The notes: generated by a model from the sequence alone, not told the origin. A stretch of 16,692 bases of DNA from Oligoflexaceae bacterium (GCA_947474445.1 CANJJY010000042.1:1-16692), one strand, 5' to 3'. Positions 1 through 8,051 are shown, counted from the stretch's first letter. Made by a program: numbers and translations.

Positions 1-766
1 CATCGCCGCCGATCCAGGTCGCCTTGATGCCAGCCTTTCGAGCCTCGTTCATGAGAGATTGCAAAGAGCGATAGCTCCCGGGGTAGACGATGATCTGAGG
101 CTGTGTGTGAGCGATCTCTTGCATCAGAGTCGGTAGGTGGCTTTTGCCTGCTTCAAGTTTCCAGACCCCGAGGGTTTGGCCCCCTGATTGATTGAAGTAA
201 TCTTGAAACCCCTGGGCGATCGCCTCGCCATCGGGCTGCAGATTATCGATGATGACTGCTGCACGGTCACGTCGCAGTTGCTTCTGCGCGAAACGAGCCA
301 TCAACTGACCCTGACGTCGATCGGTCGGAGCGAGACTAAAGGTGAAAGGATCACCGAGGAGAGTCTCGTCGGTCCCGCGTGGAAGAAAAAGTAGAGTCTC
401 TCTTTTCTGCGTGACGCGCGCGATACCCTGATTGAGAATATTGCTGAGCGAACCGATAATTACATGAGCTTTCTGCTGGGTAATCATGCGTTCGGCGGCT
501 TTTTCAGCTTCGCTGGCTAAGCTTCCGTCGTCGGCTACGATCACGCCGATCTGCGATCCAATCTGAGGATTTTCACTACGAAACTGTTGCAGACCAAGCT
601 TGAGCCCATCGGAAAGAGACTGGCCGAACTTGGCTAAATGTCCGGTACGGGGATAAATGAAGCCGATGCGAAAAACAGGTTCTCGCGAGTTCCGACCGGC
701 ATAGAGCGGGGAACCGATCAAGGTTATCGCGCAGAAACAGAGGAGGACTAAGTTCAATGCTTTCAC
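1..766 (-). CDS. Periplasmic type-1 substrate-binding protein (Leu/Ile/Val-binding-like), 3' part outside window
   Basis: The reading frame starts at GTG (766-764) and runs off the left edge, giving about 255 residues. AAGGA lies 6 nt before the GTG, which fixes the start. Residues 1-23 form a signal peptide (KALNLVLLCFCAITLIGSPL then YAG). The mature part begins RIGFIYPRTGHLAKFGQ, the usual first strand and glycine turn of the periplasmic-binding fold type I, and continues with alternating strands and helices (VIVADD, HVIIGS, ATWIGGD) as in ABC-transporter receptors for branched-chain amino acids or amides. Such proteins bind a small ligand in the periplasm and deliver it to a permease; some relatives instead regulate other envelope enzymes. 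No transporter gene is visible, so the ligand is unknown. The fold is clear; the exact role is inference. Confidence 0.85.
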   Translation of the reverse strand, partial: MKALNLVLLCFCAITLIGSPLYAGRNSREPVFRIGFIYPRTGHLAKFGQSLSDGLKLGLQQFRSENPQIGSQIGVIVADDGSLASEAEKAAERMITQQKAHVIIGSLSNILNQGIARVTQKRETLLFLPRGTDETLLGDPFTFSLAPTDRRQGQLMARFAQKQLRRDRAAVIIDNLQPDGEAIAQGFQDYFNQSGGQTLGVWKLEAGKSHLPTLMQEIAHTQPQIIVYPGSYRSLQSLMNEARKAGIKATWIGGD

Positions 767-775
767 GTTCGATCC

Positions 776-1054
776 TTAGCACGCGACCAAAAAAGAGTCT
801 TCAAAGGTAGAGGCTACCTGCAAACGCTTGATGGGAAAAGTTCCTTTTGAGTTCGCGGTAGCTTCTCCACACAAAGAGGTGCTGGAAATAGCTACGCCTG
901 CGCGCGCGATGGGGGAATGCCCGTCAAAATATGCGCAAAAGTAAGTCATTATTGCCTTTTTCAAAGATTCCTCGCTTTCAACATTAAGCCTTTTCTGGCA
1001 ACGTGAAAGGTCATCAGCAGCGGAAATAAAAGGCCGCCTGGGAGCCAAAGACAT
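776..1054 (-). CDS. Possible small ORF of unknown function (doubtful)
   Basis: An open frame of 92 codons (ATG at 1054, TAA at 776-778) ends 9 nt before the GTG of the binding-protein gene on the same strand, a spacing typical of an operon. The product has no signal peptide and no motif I recognise; it holds four cysteines and a segment EESLKKAIMTYF that could be helical. No good ribosome binding site precedes the ATG, and first-position base use is not strongly coding-like. If it is not a gene, 767-1072 is simply the divergent regulatory region between the binding protein and the methyltransferase. I cannot choose between these from the sequence alone. Confidence 0.28.
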   Translation of the reverse strand: MSLAPRRPFISAADDLSRCQKRLNVESEESLKKAIMTYFCAYFDGHSPIARAGVAISSTSLCGEATANSKGTFPIKRLQVASTFEDSFLVAC

Positions 1055-1072
1055 TCACATGAGGCTTAAAAA

Positions 1073-1708
1073 ATGGAGGCTATGGAAGGATGGCAAGCTC
1101 GATGGCGAGAAGGCCGCACCCGTTGGGACCAAGGACGCGAACATCCCGAACTTGCCAGGCTTCTCGAGCACGCGCGACGCGAGGGTGAGTTAACAGCCGC
1201 GGCACGCATTTTTTCAGCCGGCTGCGGGCGCGCGCATAACGAGGCATACTTGGCACGTTGTGGATTTGAGGTGACAGCGGTTGACCTGGTCCCCGAAGCG
1301 ATCGATGAGGCGCGCAAGCTGTATGGGATGATACCCCAGCTTCATTTGGCCGTGCAGGATGTTTGTGTGCTCGGTGCGGATGAACTTCATGCTTACGGGG
1401 CGGTGTTTGATCGCGCCATGCTGTGTGCGCTAGAGCCCGCCCACAGGCCCCAGTATATCGAAGCTATTCGAGAGAGGTTAAGTGAGCGAGGGCTTTTCTT
1501 CAGTATCTTGTTCAGAAGCGTCAGAACCCTGCAGGGGCCTCCGTTTGCTCTCGATGAGACCGCTGCCTTCGATTTGATGGCTGCCGATTTTGATCTCGCC
1601 TGGGCCGGGGCAGCCGCGGATCCCGGAGAGGGGAACGTAAGTGAAGAATGGCTCTGTATCTGGCGCAAAAAGCAAAGGAAAGACGGGAATGAGCGCAAAG
1701 ACCCTTGA
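1073..1708 (+). CDS. TPMT-like class I SAM-dependent methyltransferase
   Basis: A 211-residue protein. The N-terminus (WQARWREGRTRWDQG, residues 7-21) matches the W-x2-RW-x-EG-x-T-x-WD signature of the thiopurine S-methyltransferase family. Motif I is IFSAGCGRAHNEAYLA (46-61), followed by an acidic strand end VTAVD (67-71) that should hold the SAM ribose. FDRAMLCALEP (112-122) is the counterpart of the family's substrate-side loop, and GPPFAL (155-160) is another family motif. It probably methylates a thiol, selenium/tellurium species or other small nucleophile in the cytoplasm; the substrate cannot be read off. GAGG sits 9 nt before ATG 1073; a second in-frame ATG at 1082 is possible. The 3' end overlaps the ligase start by 20 nt, so the two are probably translationally coupled. 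Confidence 0.82.
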   Translation: MEAMEGWQARWREGRTRWDQGREHPELARLLEHARREGELTAAARIFSAGCGRAHNEAYLARCGFEVTAVDLVPEAIDEARKLYGMIPQLHLAVQDVCVLGADELHAYGAVFDRAMLCALEPAHRPQYIEAIRERLSERGLFFSILFRSVRTLQGPPFALDETAAFDLMAADFDLAWAGAAADPGEGNVSEEWLCIWRKKQRKDGNERKDP

Positions 1709-3626
1709 AGACAATCCAAGGCAACGCGTCGGTGAGTTGGCAGCAGCTCTCATGCATCACAAACGACTCTACTACGCTGGCAAACCCAGCATTTCTGATG
1801 CCGCCTACGACCAGATCGAGGACCAGCTGCGACGCCTCGATCCTGCGCATCCTGCCTTGCAGTACGTCGGCACCGAACTGGCGAGCACCAATCGCAAAGT
1901 CAGTCACGATAAACCCATGCTGTCGTTGGCCAAGACCTATAAAACCGAAGATCTACTCAGCTGGATGGGCCAGGAGCTCATAGTCGGCAGCCCCAAAATC
2001 GATGGGAATAGCCTGAGCCTCATCTATGAAAATGGGATCCTCAAACTCGCTAAGACGCGTGGCGACGGACGATTGGGCGAAGATGTCACGGATAAGATTC
2101 GCTGGGTTCACGATTGTCCGCACAAACTCCCCGAACCGCTCAGTTTTGAGGTACGTGGTGAGCTCTATTGTTCGACGCATAGTTTTGCCGGACTAGCTGC
2201 GGAAATGTTGGCCCGCGGCCTCGAGCGGCCCACCAATCCAAGAAACATCGTCGCGGGTCTGCTCGGGCGCAAGCATCATCTCGACCTTTGTCACTTCTTT
2301 CAATTTATTGCCTTCGATGCACTCGGCAACGATACGGACGATGCCTTTGCCACCGAAATGGAAAAATACGTTTGGCTCAGCCGTCTCGGTTTCCCGGTGA
2401 CCAGTCACGCGCTGATATCTGACGCCGCGGCTCTGGAAACTTTCTTGGCGTCGATGCGACTGCGCATGGAAGAAGATGACATTTCATATGATGGTGCGGT
2501 TTTCGCCTATAATCGAATTGCCTTGCAAAGACAACTCGGGAGCACGTCGCATCATCCACGCTTCAAACTCTCCTTCAAATGGCCGGGACAGACGGCAGAA
2601 GCGGAAATTGAGCGAATCGATTGGGCGACCTCTCGGCTCGGAATCGTCACGCCCGTCGCCGTCATCAAGCCTGTCTACCTCAGCGGGGCGACGATTACCA
2701 ACATCACTTTGCACAACGCCGAACATGTCAGCGCATACAACCTCAAGGCCGGCGACAAAATTGAAATCATTCGATCGGGCGAAGTGATTCCGAAGTTTCT
2801 GCAAGTTCTCGTACCAAAAGCAGGCAGCTACGTATGGCCCAAGACGTGTCCCTCCTGCAAAGCCGCGCTTGAATTCGATGGCGTTCGTCTCAAATGCCCG
2901 AACGAAAGTGAATGTCCAGCCCAGCGAGCGGGATTCATTCTCAATTGGATCCATGCGACGGAAGTTGAGGATCTGAGCGATAAACGACTGGAGCAGATGA
3001 TTCAAGCTGGACTGGTCCAGGACGTCACGGATCTTTATCGCTTGAGCGTCGAAGATCTCCTGAGATTGCCGGCCACCAAAGAAAAAATGGCTCAAAAACT
3101 CTTCAAGAACATCCAGGCGAGCAAGAATATTACGCTCGCTCAATTTCTAAACGGGATGGGGATTGAAGGAGCTGGCCTGCGAACCTGGGAAAAGTTGATC
3201 GATCATTTTCACGGTTTAGAACCGCTGCTCGGAGCCAAATCCAGCGAAATTGAAGAGATTGATGGCTTTGCGGCAAAGTCGGCGGAACAAATCACCACAG
3301 GTCTCAGCCGTCGCAAGGTGCTTATTCAACGCCTGCTCAAAGTCGGAGTGAAGCCGCGCATACCCGAACGCAAACATGCGCCGGGAGAGGGGCCTTTGGC
3401 TGGAAAGCAGTTTGTGATTACCGGAGCTCTTTCGCTCTCGCGCGAAGAAATCGAAAAAATGATCCGTGATGCCGGCGGCAAGGCCGGTTCGTCAGTTTCA
3501 AAAAACACCTTCGCTTTGGTCACGAATGAAAGCGATTCGACCTCCTCGAAGATGAAAAAGGCTCGTGATCTTGGTATAGCTATCTGGAGCGAAGCCGAGC
3601 TTCTAGCTGCTTTAAAAGGGGCTTGA
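1689..3626 (+). CDS. ligA: Divergent NAD+-dependent DNA ligase (LigA family)
   Basis: A 645-residue protein with the LigA domain order. Domain Ia carries YYAGKPSISDAAYD (28-41). The adenylation domain has the nucleophile motif PKIDG with Lys103, TRGDG (123-127), FEVRGE (153-158) and NPRN (183-186). The OB fold has TPVA (321-324) and TLHN (340-343). The zinc finger is Cys387, Cys390, Cys403 and Cys409, followed by helix-hairpin-helix repeats (about 440-555) and a C-terminal BRCT domain (about 568-645). It should seal DNA nicks using NAD+. Several positions are atypical: the Glu two residues before the Lys is Ser101, motif DGVVIK reads DGAVFA (268-273), and the AGSLRQ region reads AGLLGR (189-194). 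It may be a second, specialised ligase. ATG 1689 is preferred over the upstream GTG at 1641 because AAAGGA lies 9 nt before it and homology begins there. pheA follows after 35 nt. Confidence 0.9.
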   Translation: MSAKTLEDNPRQRVGELAAALMHHKRLYYAGKPSISDAAYDQIEDQLRRLDPAHPALQYVGTELASTNRKVSHDKPMLSLAKTYKTEDLLSWMGQELIVGSPKIDGNSLSLIYENGILKLAKTRGDGRLGEDVTDKIRWVHDCPHKLPEPLSFEVRGELYCSTHSFAGLAAEMLARGLERPTNPRNIVAGLLGRKHHLDLCHFFQFIAFDALGNDTDDAFATEMEKYVWLSRLGFPVTSHALISDAAALETFLASMRLRMEEDDISYDGAVFAYNRIALQRQLGSTSHHPRFKLSFKWPGQTAEAEIERIDWATSRLGIVTPVAVIKPVYLSGATITNITLHNAEHVSAYNLKAGDKIEIIRSGEVIPKFLQVLVPKAGSYVWPKTCPSCKAALEFDGVRLKCPNESECPAQRAGFILNWIHATEVEDLSDKRLEQMIQAGLVQDVTDLYRLSVEDLLRLPATKEKMAQKLFKNIQASKNITLAQFLNGMGIEGAGLRTWEKLIDHFHGLEPLLGAKSSEIEEIDGFAAKSAEQITTGLSRRKVLIQRLLKVGVKPRIPERKHAPGEGPLAGKQFVITGALSLSREEIEKMIRDAGGKAGSSVSKNTFALVTNESDSTSSKMKKARDLGIAIWSEAELLAALKGA

Positions 3627-3661
3627 TCGAGTCAAAAGGAAATAAGCGCAGGAGCGACACA

Positions 3662-4498
3662 ATGAGTCAAAAAATCATAGCATTTCAGGGGCTCCGCGGT
3701 GCTTACAGTGAATTGGCCATCGAAGCTCATTTCGCCGGGCCAAGTATGACCGTTGTACCACTCCCTTTGCCGAGCTTTGATGCGGTTTTCGCTTCACTGA
3801 TCACGGGCCAAGCCGATGCCGCTCTTCTGCCCTTTGAGAATTCCCTCGCGGGGATGATCCATGAAAACTTCGATCTCTTGGCTCGCCGCGAAGTTGAAAT
3901 TGTCGGCGAGCATATCCTGGCCGTTCAACACTGCCTTCTCACAGCACCGGGGATGAAACAGGCCGACATTGATACCGTGATTTCACACCCCCAAGCGCTC
4001 GCGCAATGTGCCAATTTTATTCGTCAGAATGGGTGGAAGCCCGAAGCTTTTTTCGATACAGCGGGCGCAGCTGCTCACTTGGCCCGGGAACGGCCTTCTG
4101 GAACGGCAGCCATAGCCAGCAGTCAGGCCGCACGGCTCTATCAACTGGAAATTGCAGCCACGGGCATTGCTGATCAAGGCGAAAACCTCACACGCTTTCT
4201 CCATCTGGAGAAAAAAGGTAGCCGCGTTTTCGAGAGCGGAGGCAAGGGTCGGGCCGTCAGTCTCCTGCTCGTACGGCTGCATGCTGCAGAACCTGGGTTG
4301 ACCCAGTTGCTCAAAGAGTGCGAACTTGAAGTGCTTCACTGCGAAGCGCGTCCGACCAAGGAAGCAGCCTGGACTTACTACTACTTTTTAGAAGTCGCTG
4401 CCCATCCGGGCCATCCGGCTTGGCCCGAAGCCCTGGACCGGCTTCAAAGAAAAGCCCAAAGCGTCCGCGTGATGGGATCCTACTACTCGCAACGTTGA
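3662..4498 (+). CDS. pheA: Prephenate dehydratase with C-terminal ACT domain
   Basis: A 278-residue monofunctional enzyme that converts prephenate to phenylpyruvate in phenylalanine synthesis. The two-lobed dehydratase domain shows IAFQGLRGAYSE (5-16), LLPFENSLAG (55-64), HCLL (90-93), SHPQALAQC (108-116), and the catalytic LTRF (176-179, Thr177), equivalent to TTRF in the family. The C-terminal ACT region (about 199-276) carries CEARP (227-231) in place of ESRP, while the usual GAL motif that helps bind the Phe inhibitor is reduced to PGLTQLL (211-217). Feedback control may therefore be altered. No chorismate mutase or second enzyme domain is present. AGGAG 7 nt before ATG 3662 decides the start; the TTG at 3623 overlaps the ligase stop and has no support. 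It is probably co-transcribed with ligA. Confidence 0.92.
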   Translation: MSQKIIAFQGLRGAYSELAIEAHFAGPSMTVVPLPLPSFDAVFASLITGQADAALLPFENSLAGMIHENFDLLARREVEIVGEHILAVQHCLLTAPGMKQADIDTVISHPQALAQCANFIRQNGWKPEAFFDTAGAAAHLARERPSGTAAIASSQAARLYQLEIAATGIADQGENLTRFLHLEKKGSRVFESGGKGRAVSLLLVRLHAAEPGLTQLLKECELEVLHCEARPTKEAAWTYYYFLEVAAHPGHPAWPEALDRLQRKAQSVRVMGSYYSQR

Positions 4499-4566
4499 TC
4501 GGCAGACCTTCACAGTGGTGACAAAGAGTTTGCTGACCTATTTCGGATGATCATGCTAAGGTAAGA

Positions 4567-4581
4567 GCAGATTAATTCTGC
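4567..4581. repeat. Small inverted repeat upstream of the YiiX-like lipoprotein gene
   Basis: GCAGA-TTAAT-TCTGC is a perfect 5-bp inverted repeat with an AT-only centre, 28 nt before the ATG of the next gene and within the only sizeable non-coding gap of this strand run (4499-4609). It is the size and place of an operator for a dimeric regulator, but chance occurrence is quite possible. No convincing -35/-10 pair is seen next to it. Confidence 0.25.
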
Positions 4582-4609
4582 CTATAGACTGAGCTTTGAG
4601 GAGTCCTTC

Positions 4610-6298
4610 ATGCGTCGATGGTCGGCCCTCGGATTTGCCGTTCTAACCTTGGCATCCTGCAAAAACAATGCGGGTAATAACGATGTAAATGAGGTTCCCT
4701 CGGCGAATGGTTCACTCGTTTCACAGAGTGAACCCTTTCCAGAGAATAAGTGCGATGCAGGAGGTATCCAAGGGGCCCCAACGGAAGGCCAAGGATGGAC
4801 CTTTGATCCGCGGATGGGCTGCTACCTCAAATGCGCGTCCGAAGATGCACTTAAAAGCGATTTCCTCGCTCAGATCCTCAATCATCGGCTCTATGGTAAA
4901 ATCGAGGACTTAGCTGCCAAAGATCCTGAAGGCGCTCGCATTGCACGTTTCTATCGCGATCGCCAGCAAAAACTCGGGCTCACGGCTGGCCCTTTTGCCG
5001 AACTGACCAAAGATCAGCTTTTCGATGGTGATAAATGGACGACGATGAAAGAAGGGATCAAGCCGGGCGACATCTTGCTCAATATGGCCTTCGGCACTCC
5101 GAATCGCGCCGGAGCCTTTTATTCAAAGCGGGGGATGGCTCACGCCGAGCTGGTGGTTAAAGTCGAAGGCGATCGCTATCAAAGTCTGGACGGTGGCTGG
5201 GGCGCGAAGGCTACGTGGAAGACAATCGCTTCGCAAACGGTTTGGCTGAGACCGCGTGCCGAGTACTTCACGGCGGACGATCTCAAAAATCTCTTGCAGT
5301 GGGCTGAAAATCTTATGCCCATGTCTTACGACAACACCTTGACCGATGATTGGAAAGAGTTTCGAGCTGTCCTCAATGCGGAGCTTGATAGCGGTAAGCA
5401 AAGGTCCATCGCCCAAAAAGTAGCCTTTGACCTGTCGGAAGCCAAAAACTTTCCGCCGAAGGGCTTTGCTGCTTCCTTTAAGTATCAGCCTCCCAGCGGA
5501 CTCTACTGCTCGGAAGGTATCTCTGCGATTTTTGCCTATCTGGGGTATCGCCTGATCGGAGATCGACCTCTCGAACTCATCACGGCTTTCAGCGACAGCG
5601 GAAAATTGCCCCCCTGGGAAATTTACCTCGACGCCTTAGAAGGCTTTGACGCTAATACCGGCGGGCCGATGCTGATGCACAAGGCCTTCTGGAACTTTTT
5701 TATCGTTTTCGATCAGGCTCGGCAAAAGGATCTTATTCAGATACCCGGCTATCCAAAAGCTTCGGCAGGAACATTCTCGGAAGCTATCACGGCTAATTTA
5801 AAAGCGATCGAAGCCGATGGGGGACTGTCTGATCATTTGCACAAGCAGCTCGATGATGTGATCGATTCCCTGCAGAAAACCAAGACCCAGCCGGAGCTCT
5901 TGAGTCTAGCGATCGCCACCAAAGAGGGTCTCGAGCGCATTGCGCAAGGATTGAGTCTCAAACAAAAAAGAACGATTAATATCACGCAGGCTGCTTATTC
6001 GATCTATCTAGGCAATACCGCGTTTGGTCCCCACACCTTTCTTGAAAACAGCAAATACTTTGAACTTAAAGGCATTTTTTACAATTCTAACGTGGCCCCT
6101 GAAGCCTATGGTCAAGCCCGATGGGTGGCATCGATCGATCGCCTGAAGCCGGGAACTGATACCAGAGAATTTTTCAACATCTCGACCACTCTTTATAGCG
6201 TGGTAAATGATGCGAGCCTCCCAACGGATCGTTGCGTCGTAGCGAATAAGGCACCGCCCTTGGAATGGATGCCATCAAATGCCCTCAGTTATCCTTAG
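4610..6298 (+). CDS. Large lipoprotein with permuted NlpC/P60 (YiiX/LRAT-like) cysteine-peptidase domain
   Basis: A 562-residue protein. Residues 1-16 are a signal peptide ending in lipobox LASC, so Cys17 should be lipidated. After a linker, residues 151-182 read KPGDILL ... GMAHAELVV, and residues 298-310 read LYCSEGISAIFAY. This is the YiiX/YebB group pattern: GD-I-L, then the catalytic His (His178), then a YCSE motif with the catalytic Cys (Cys300), i.e. His before Cys, the reverse of ordinary NlpC/P60 proteins (circular permutation of the papain fold). Relatives act on peptidoglycan peptides, lipids or other amide/ester bonds. Here the His-Cys spacing is long (about 120 residues) and a further ~250 residues of unknown fold follow. 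AGGAG 6 nt before the ATG fixes the start. The envelope location is well supported; the substrate is not known. Confidence 0.75.
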   Translation: MRRWSALGFAVLTLASCKNNAGNNDVNEVPSANGSLVSQSEPFPENKCDAGGIQGAPTEGQGWTFDPRMGCYLKCASEDALKSDFLAQILNHRLYGKIEDLAAKDPEGARIARFYRDRQQKLGLTAGPFAELTKDQLFDGDKWTTMKEGIKPGDILLNMAFGTPNRAGAFYSKRGMAHAELVVKVEGDRYQSLDGGWGAKATWKTIASQTVWLRPRAEYFTADDLKNLLQWAENLMPMSYDNTLTDDWKEFRAVLNAELDSGKQRSIAQKVAFDLSEAKNFPPKGFAASFKYQPPSGLYCSEGISAIFAYLGYRLIGDRPLELITAFSDSGKLPPWEIYLDALEGFDANTGGPMLMHKAFWNFFIVFDQARQKDLIQIPGYPKASAGTFSEAITANLKAIEADGGLSDHLHKQLDDVIDSLQKTKTQPELLSLAIATKEGLERIAQGLSLKQKRTINITQAAYSIYLGNTAFGPHTFLENSKYFELKGIFYNSNVAPEAYGQARWVASIDRLKPGTDTREFFNISTTLYSVVNDASLPTDRCVVANKAPPLEWMPSNALSYP

Positions 6299-6300
6299 GT

Positions 6301-6343
6301 CTGACAGCGCCCTGCCGAGAAAAGGGCTGGGCTTGAACGTCAG
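6301..6343 (+). terminator. Imperfect stem, possible terminator of the lipoprotein gene
   Basis: Just after the TAG stop, CTGAC (6301-6305) can pair with GTCAG (6339-6343), and GCCCT (6309-6313) with AGGGC (6323-6327). Only scattered T residues follow (TTCTTCTCG after 6350), so it is not a classical intrinsic terminator. Confidence 0.3.
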
Positions 6344-6403
6344 GCGCAAATTCTTCTCGTAAAATAACTTGGCACCTCTAAGTCAAGACGCTACCTTTAT
6401 CAT

Positions 6404-6433
6404 CCTCGGAGGGACGTTCCCTCTCACGCGAGG
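6404..6433 (+). promoter_or_regulatory. Hairpin overlapping the ribosome binding site of the thioredoxin lipoprotein gene
   Basis: GAGGGA-CGT-TCCCTC (6409-6423) is a perfect 6-bp hairpin with a 3-nt loop. It stacks on an outer stem in which CCTCG (6404-6408) pairs with CGAGG (6429-6433), leaving a 5-nt bulge (6424-6428). The outer right arm contains AGG of the AGGA Shine-Dalgarno sequence (6431-6434), which lies 6 nt before ATG 6441. Folding would hide the ribosome binding site. Whether this is a real translational switch or chance is not known. Confidence 0.4.
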
Positions 6434-6440
6434 ATCACCT

Positions 6441-8051
6441 ATGTTTTCTCAGATTAGACGGTTTTGGCTTGGTAGCAGCTTGATGTGGGGCCTCATGGCC
6501 TGCACGAGCACGGAATCCGCGTCGCCCCCTCGCGCCGTCGCAGAAAAAAAGGATCCCGAGCTTATGTCGACGATTCATGGTCAACCCCAGCCAGAAGTTT
6601 GGTTTGCAGGTCCAGTGACGGCAGCCTTTATGCAGGCAAAAAAGGACAATAAATTGGTCTTTCTCTACTGGGGGGCTGTCTGGTGCCCGCCCTGTAATGA
6701 ACTGAAGGCTAATGTCTTTTCACAGAAGGGTTTTGCGGATTTGATGCAAGCCTTCGTCCCGGTTTATCTCGACGGTGATACGGAAGAAGCCCAAATCTGG
6801 GGTGAAAAGCTTCAAATCGCCGGCTATCCCACCGTTCTCGTACTTGATGCTGAGCAAGGGGAGATGTTTCGTCTGAATAGCAGTGTCGACCTTGCGGAGT
6901 TTACGGAAGCCGTCCAACCGCTCGTCGGCAAAAGTCAAAACTTTGCTCACGCCGCTCAAAGGGTCGAGCAAGGCAAGCCGACTCCAGCCGATTGGAAGGT
7001 TCTTGCCTACGCAGATTGGGACCAGCTCCCTCAAAAGCAGGTATGGACCGCATCCCATAAGCTTAAAGTCTTAGGTCAGGCGCTCGCTCTCATTCCATCG
7101 ACCCTGACAAGAGAGAAAGCCTTGCTCTCGGCGCAGTGGCTCAGCTTTGCCGCGCAAGCGCCCGTCGAAGGAAACCGCCCTCCCGCCCCTCCCGTGGCGG
7201 GCGTTAAGAAAATAGCTCAGCGAGCCCTCGACGCCGTGTTGAACGATCCGGTGGGCATTCGGGCGACGCGCGTATTTATTAACAATCAAGCCGAAGCAGT
7301 GAGTCGGTGGCTCTATCCCCAAGCAAAGGGCCCGGACTTTGCCAGCTTAAAAGCTCGCTGGGAAAAAGCTGCCAGTCTGGTTGAAGCGGATCCTACGGTA
7401 TCCATCGATAATCGGTTGTGGGCCGTCTATCCCGCCCTCGTCTTCAATCGGCTGGAACATCCTGGGACTCCAGTCCCTGAGGCCTTGAAGCAAAGAGTTC
7501 AGAAGGCAGTAGCTCGCGCCAATGAACAGGCCAAGGAGCCTTTCAGTCGGCATGCTGTCATCTCCGGGGCTGCCTATCTTCTCAGGCAAGTCGGCGATGC
7601 CCCGGGTGCTCGTCAGCTGCTGACGGCCGAAGCGGAGAAAACCGATACGCCCTGGTATTACTACAGTAGCCTTGCCGGTTTGGAGCAGGAGATGAAACAG
7701 CCGGCTGAAGCGCGCAAATGGGCGGAAAAAGCTCGCCAAACGGCTCAGGGCCGCGCGAGCAAGATTCAATGGATTACGAGCGACATCGCCCTCAACGCCA
7801 AGCTGCAGAGTCCCGAGCAAAAAGCCTATCTTCTGACCGTGACCAAAGAATTTTACGATCTGGCGACTCAACTGAGCGATGGATTTGCCGGCCGCAATCG
7901 CACGCGGGCCGATACCGTGCGCGATTCTCTGACCAGCTTTCGGCGCGATCATGATTTTGCTCAGCTCTTTGTTCAATATGAAAAACGTTGCCAACAGCTG
8001 CAAGGCGAAAACAAAAGCAATTGCCAGCAGCATTTTAAAGGGCTCCTTTAA
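6441..8051 (+). CDS. Thioredoxin-fold lipoprotein with WCPPC active site
   Basis: A 536-residue protein from ATG 6441, which is favoured over a TTG 24 codons upstream by AGGA 6 nt before it and by the signal peptide that starts there. Residues 1-20 form a signal peptide ending LMAC, so Cys21 is a likely lipid anchor. Residues about 55-155 are a thioredoxin domain: LVFLYWGAVWCPPC (72-85) with the redox pair Cys82/Cys85, and the cis-proline segment AGYPTVL (127-133). The remaining ~380 residues are helix-rich with no motif I recognise; the LLRQVGDAPGARQLL and PAEARKWAEKARQ segments suggest TPR-like repeats. It should reduce or shuffle disulfides from a membrane anchor in the envelope. The galE start follows after 19 nt, so the two are probably one operon. 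Confidence 0.8.
   Translation: MFSQIRRFWLGSSLMWGLMACTSTESASPPRAVAEKKDPELMSTIHGQPQPEVWFAGPVTAAFMQAKKDNKLVFLYWGAVWCPPCNELKANVFSQKGFADLMQAFVPVYLDGDTEEAQIWGEKLQIAGYPTVLVLDAEQGEMFRLNSSVDLAEFTEAVQPLVGKSQNFAHAAQRVEQGKPTPADWKVLAYADWDQLPQKQVWTASHKLKVLGQALALIPSTLTREKALLSAQWLSFAAQAPVEGNRPPAPPVAGVKKIAQRALDAVLNDPVGIRATRVFINNQAEAVSRWLYPQAKGPDFASLKARWEKAASLVEADPTVSIDNRLWAVYPALVFNRLEHPGTPVPEALKQRVQKAVARANEQAKEPFSRHAVISGAAYLLRQVGDAPGARQLLTAEAEKTDTPWYYYSSLAGLEQEMKQPAEARKWAEKARQTAQGRASKIQWITSDIALNAKLQSPEQKAYLLTVTKEFYDLATQLSDGFAGRNRTRADTVRDSLTSFRRDHDFAQLFVQYEKRCQQLQGENKSNCQQHFKGLL

Noticed and set aside
1641..1688. Earlier GTG start for ligA
   Set aside because: It would add 16 residues with no homology and lies inside the methyltransferase; ATG 1689 has AAAGGA at a good distance.
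2484..3143. Minus-strand open frame (219 codons) inside ligA
   Set aside because: It lies opposite the zinc-finger and HhH coding region of the ligase and has no supporting signals.
7347..8033. Minus-strand open frame (228 codons) inside the thioredoxin lipoprotein gene
   Set aside because: It is antisense to a gene with a lipobox, WCPPC and good start signals; no motif supports it.
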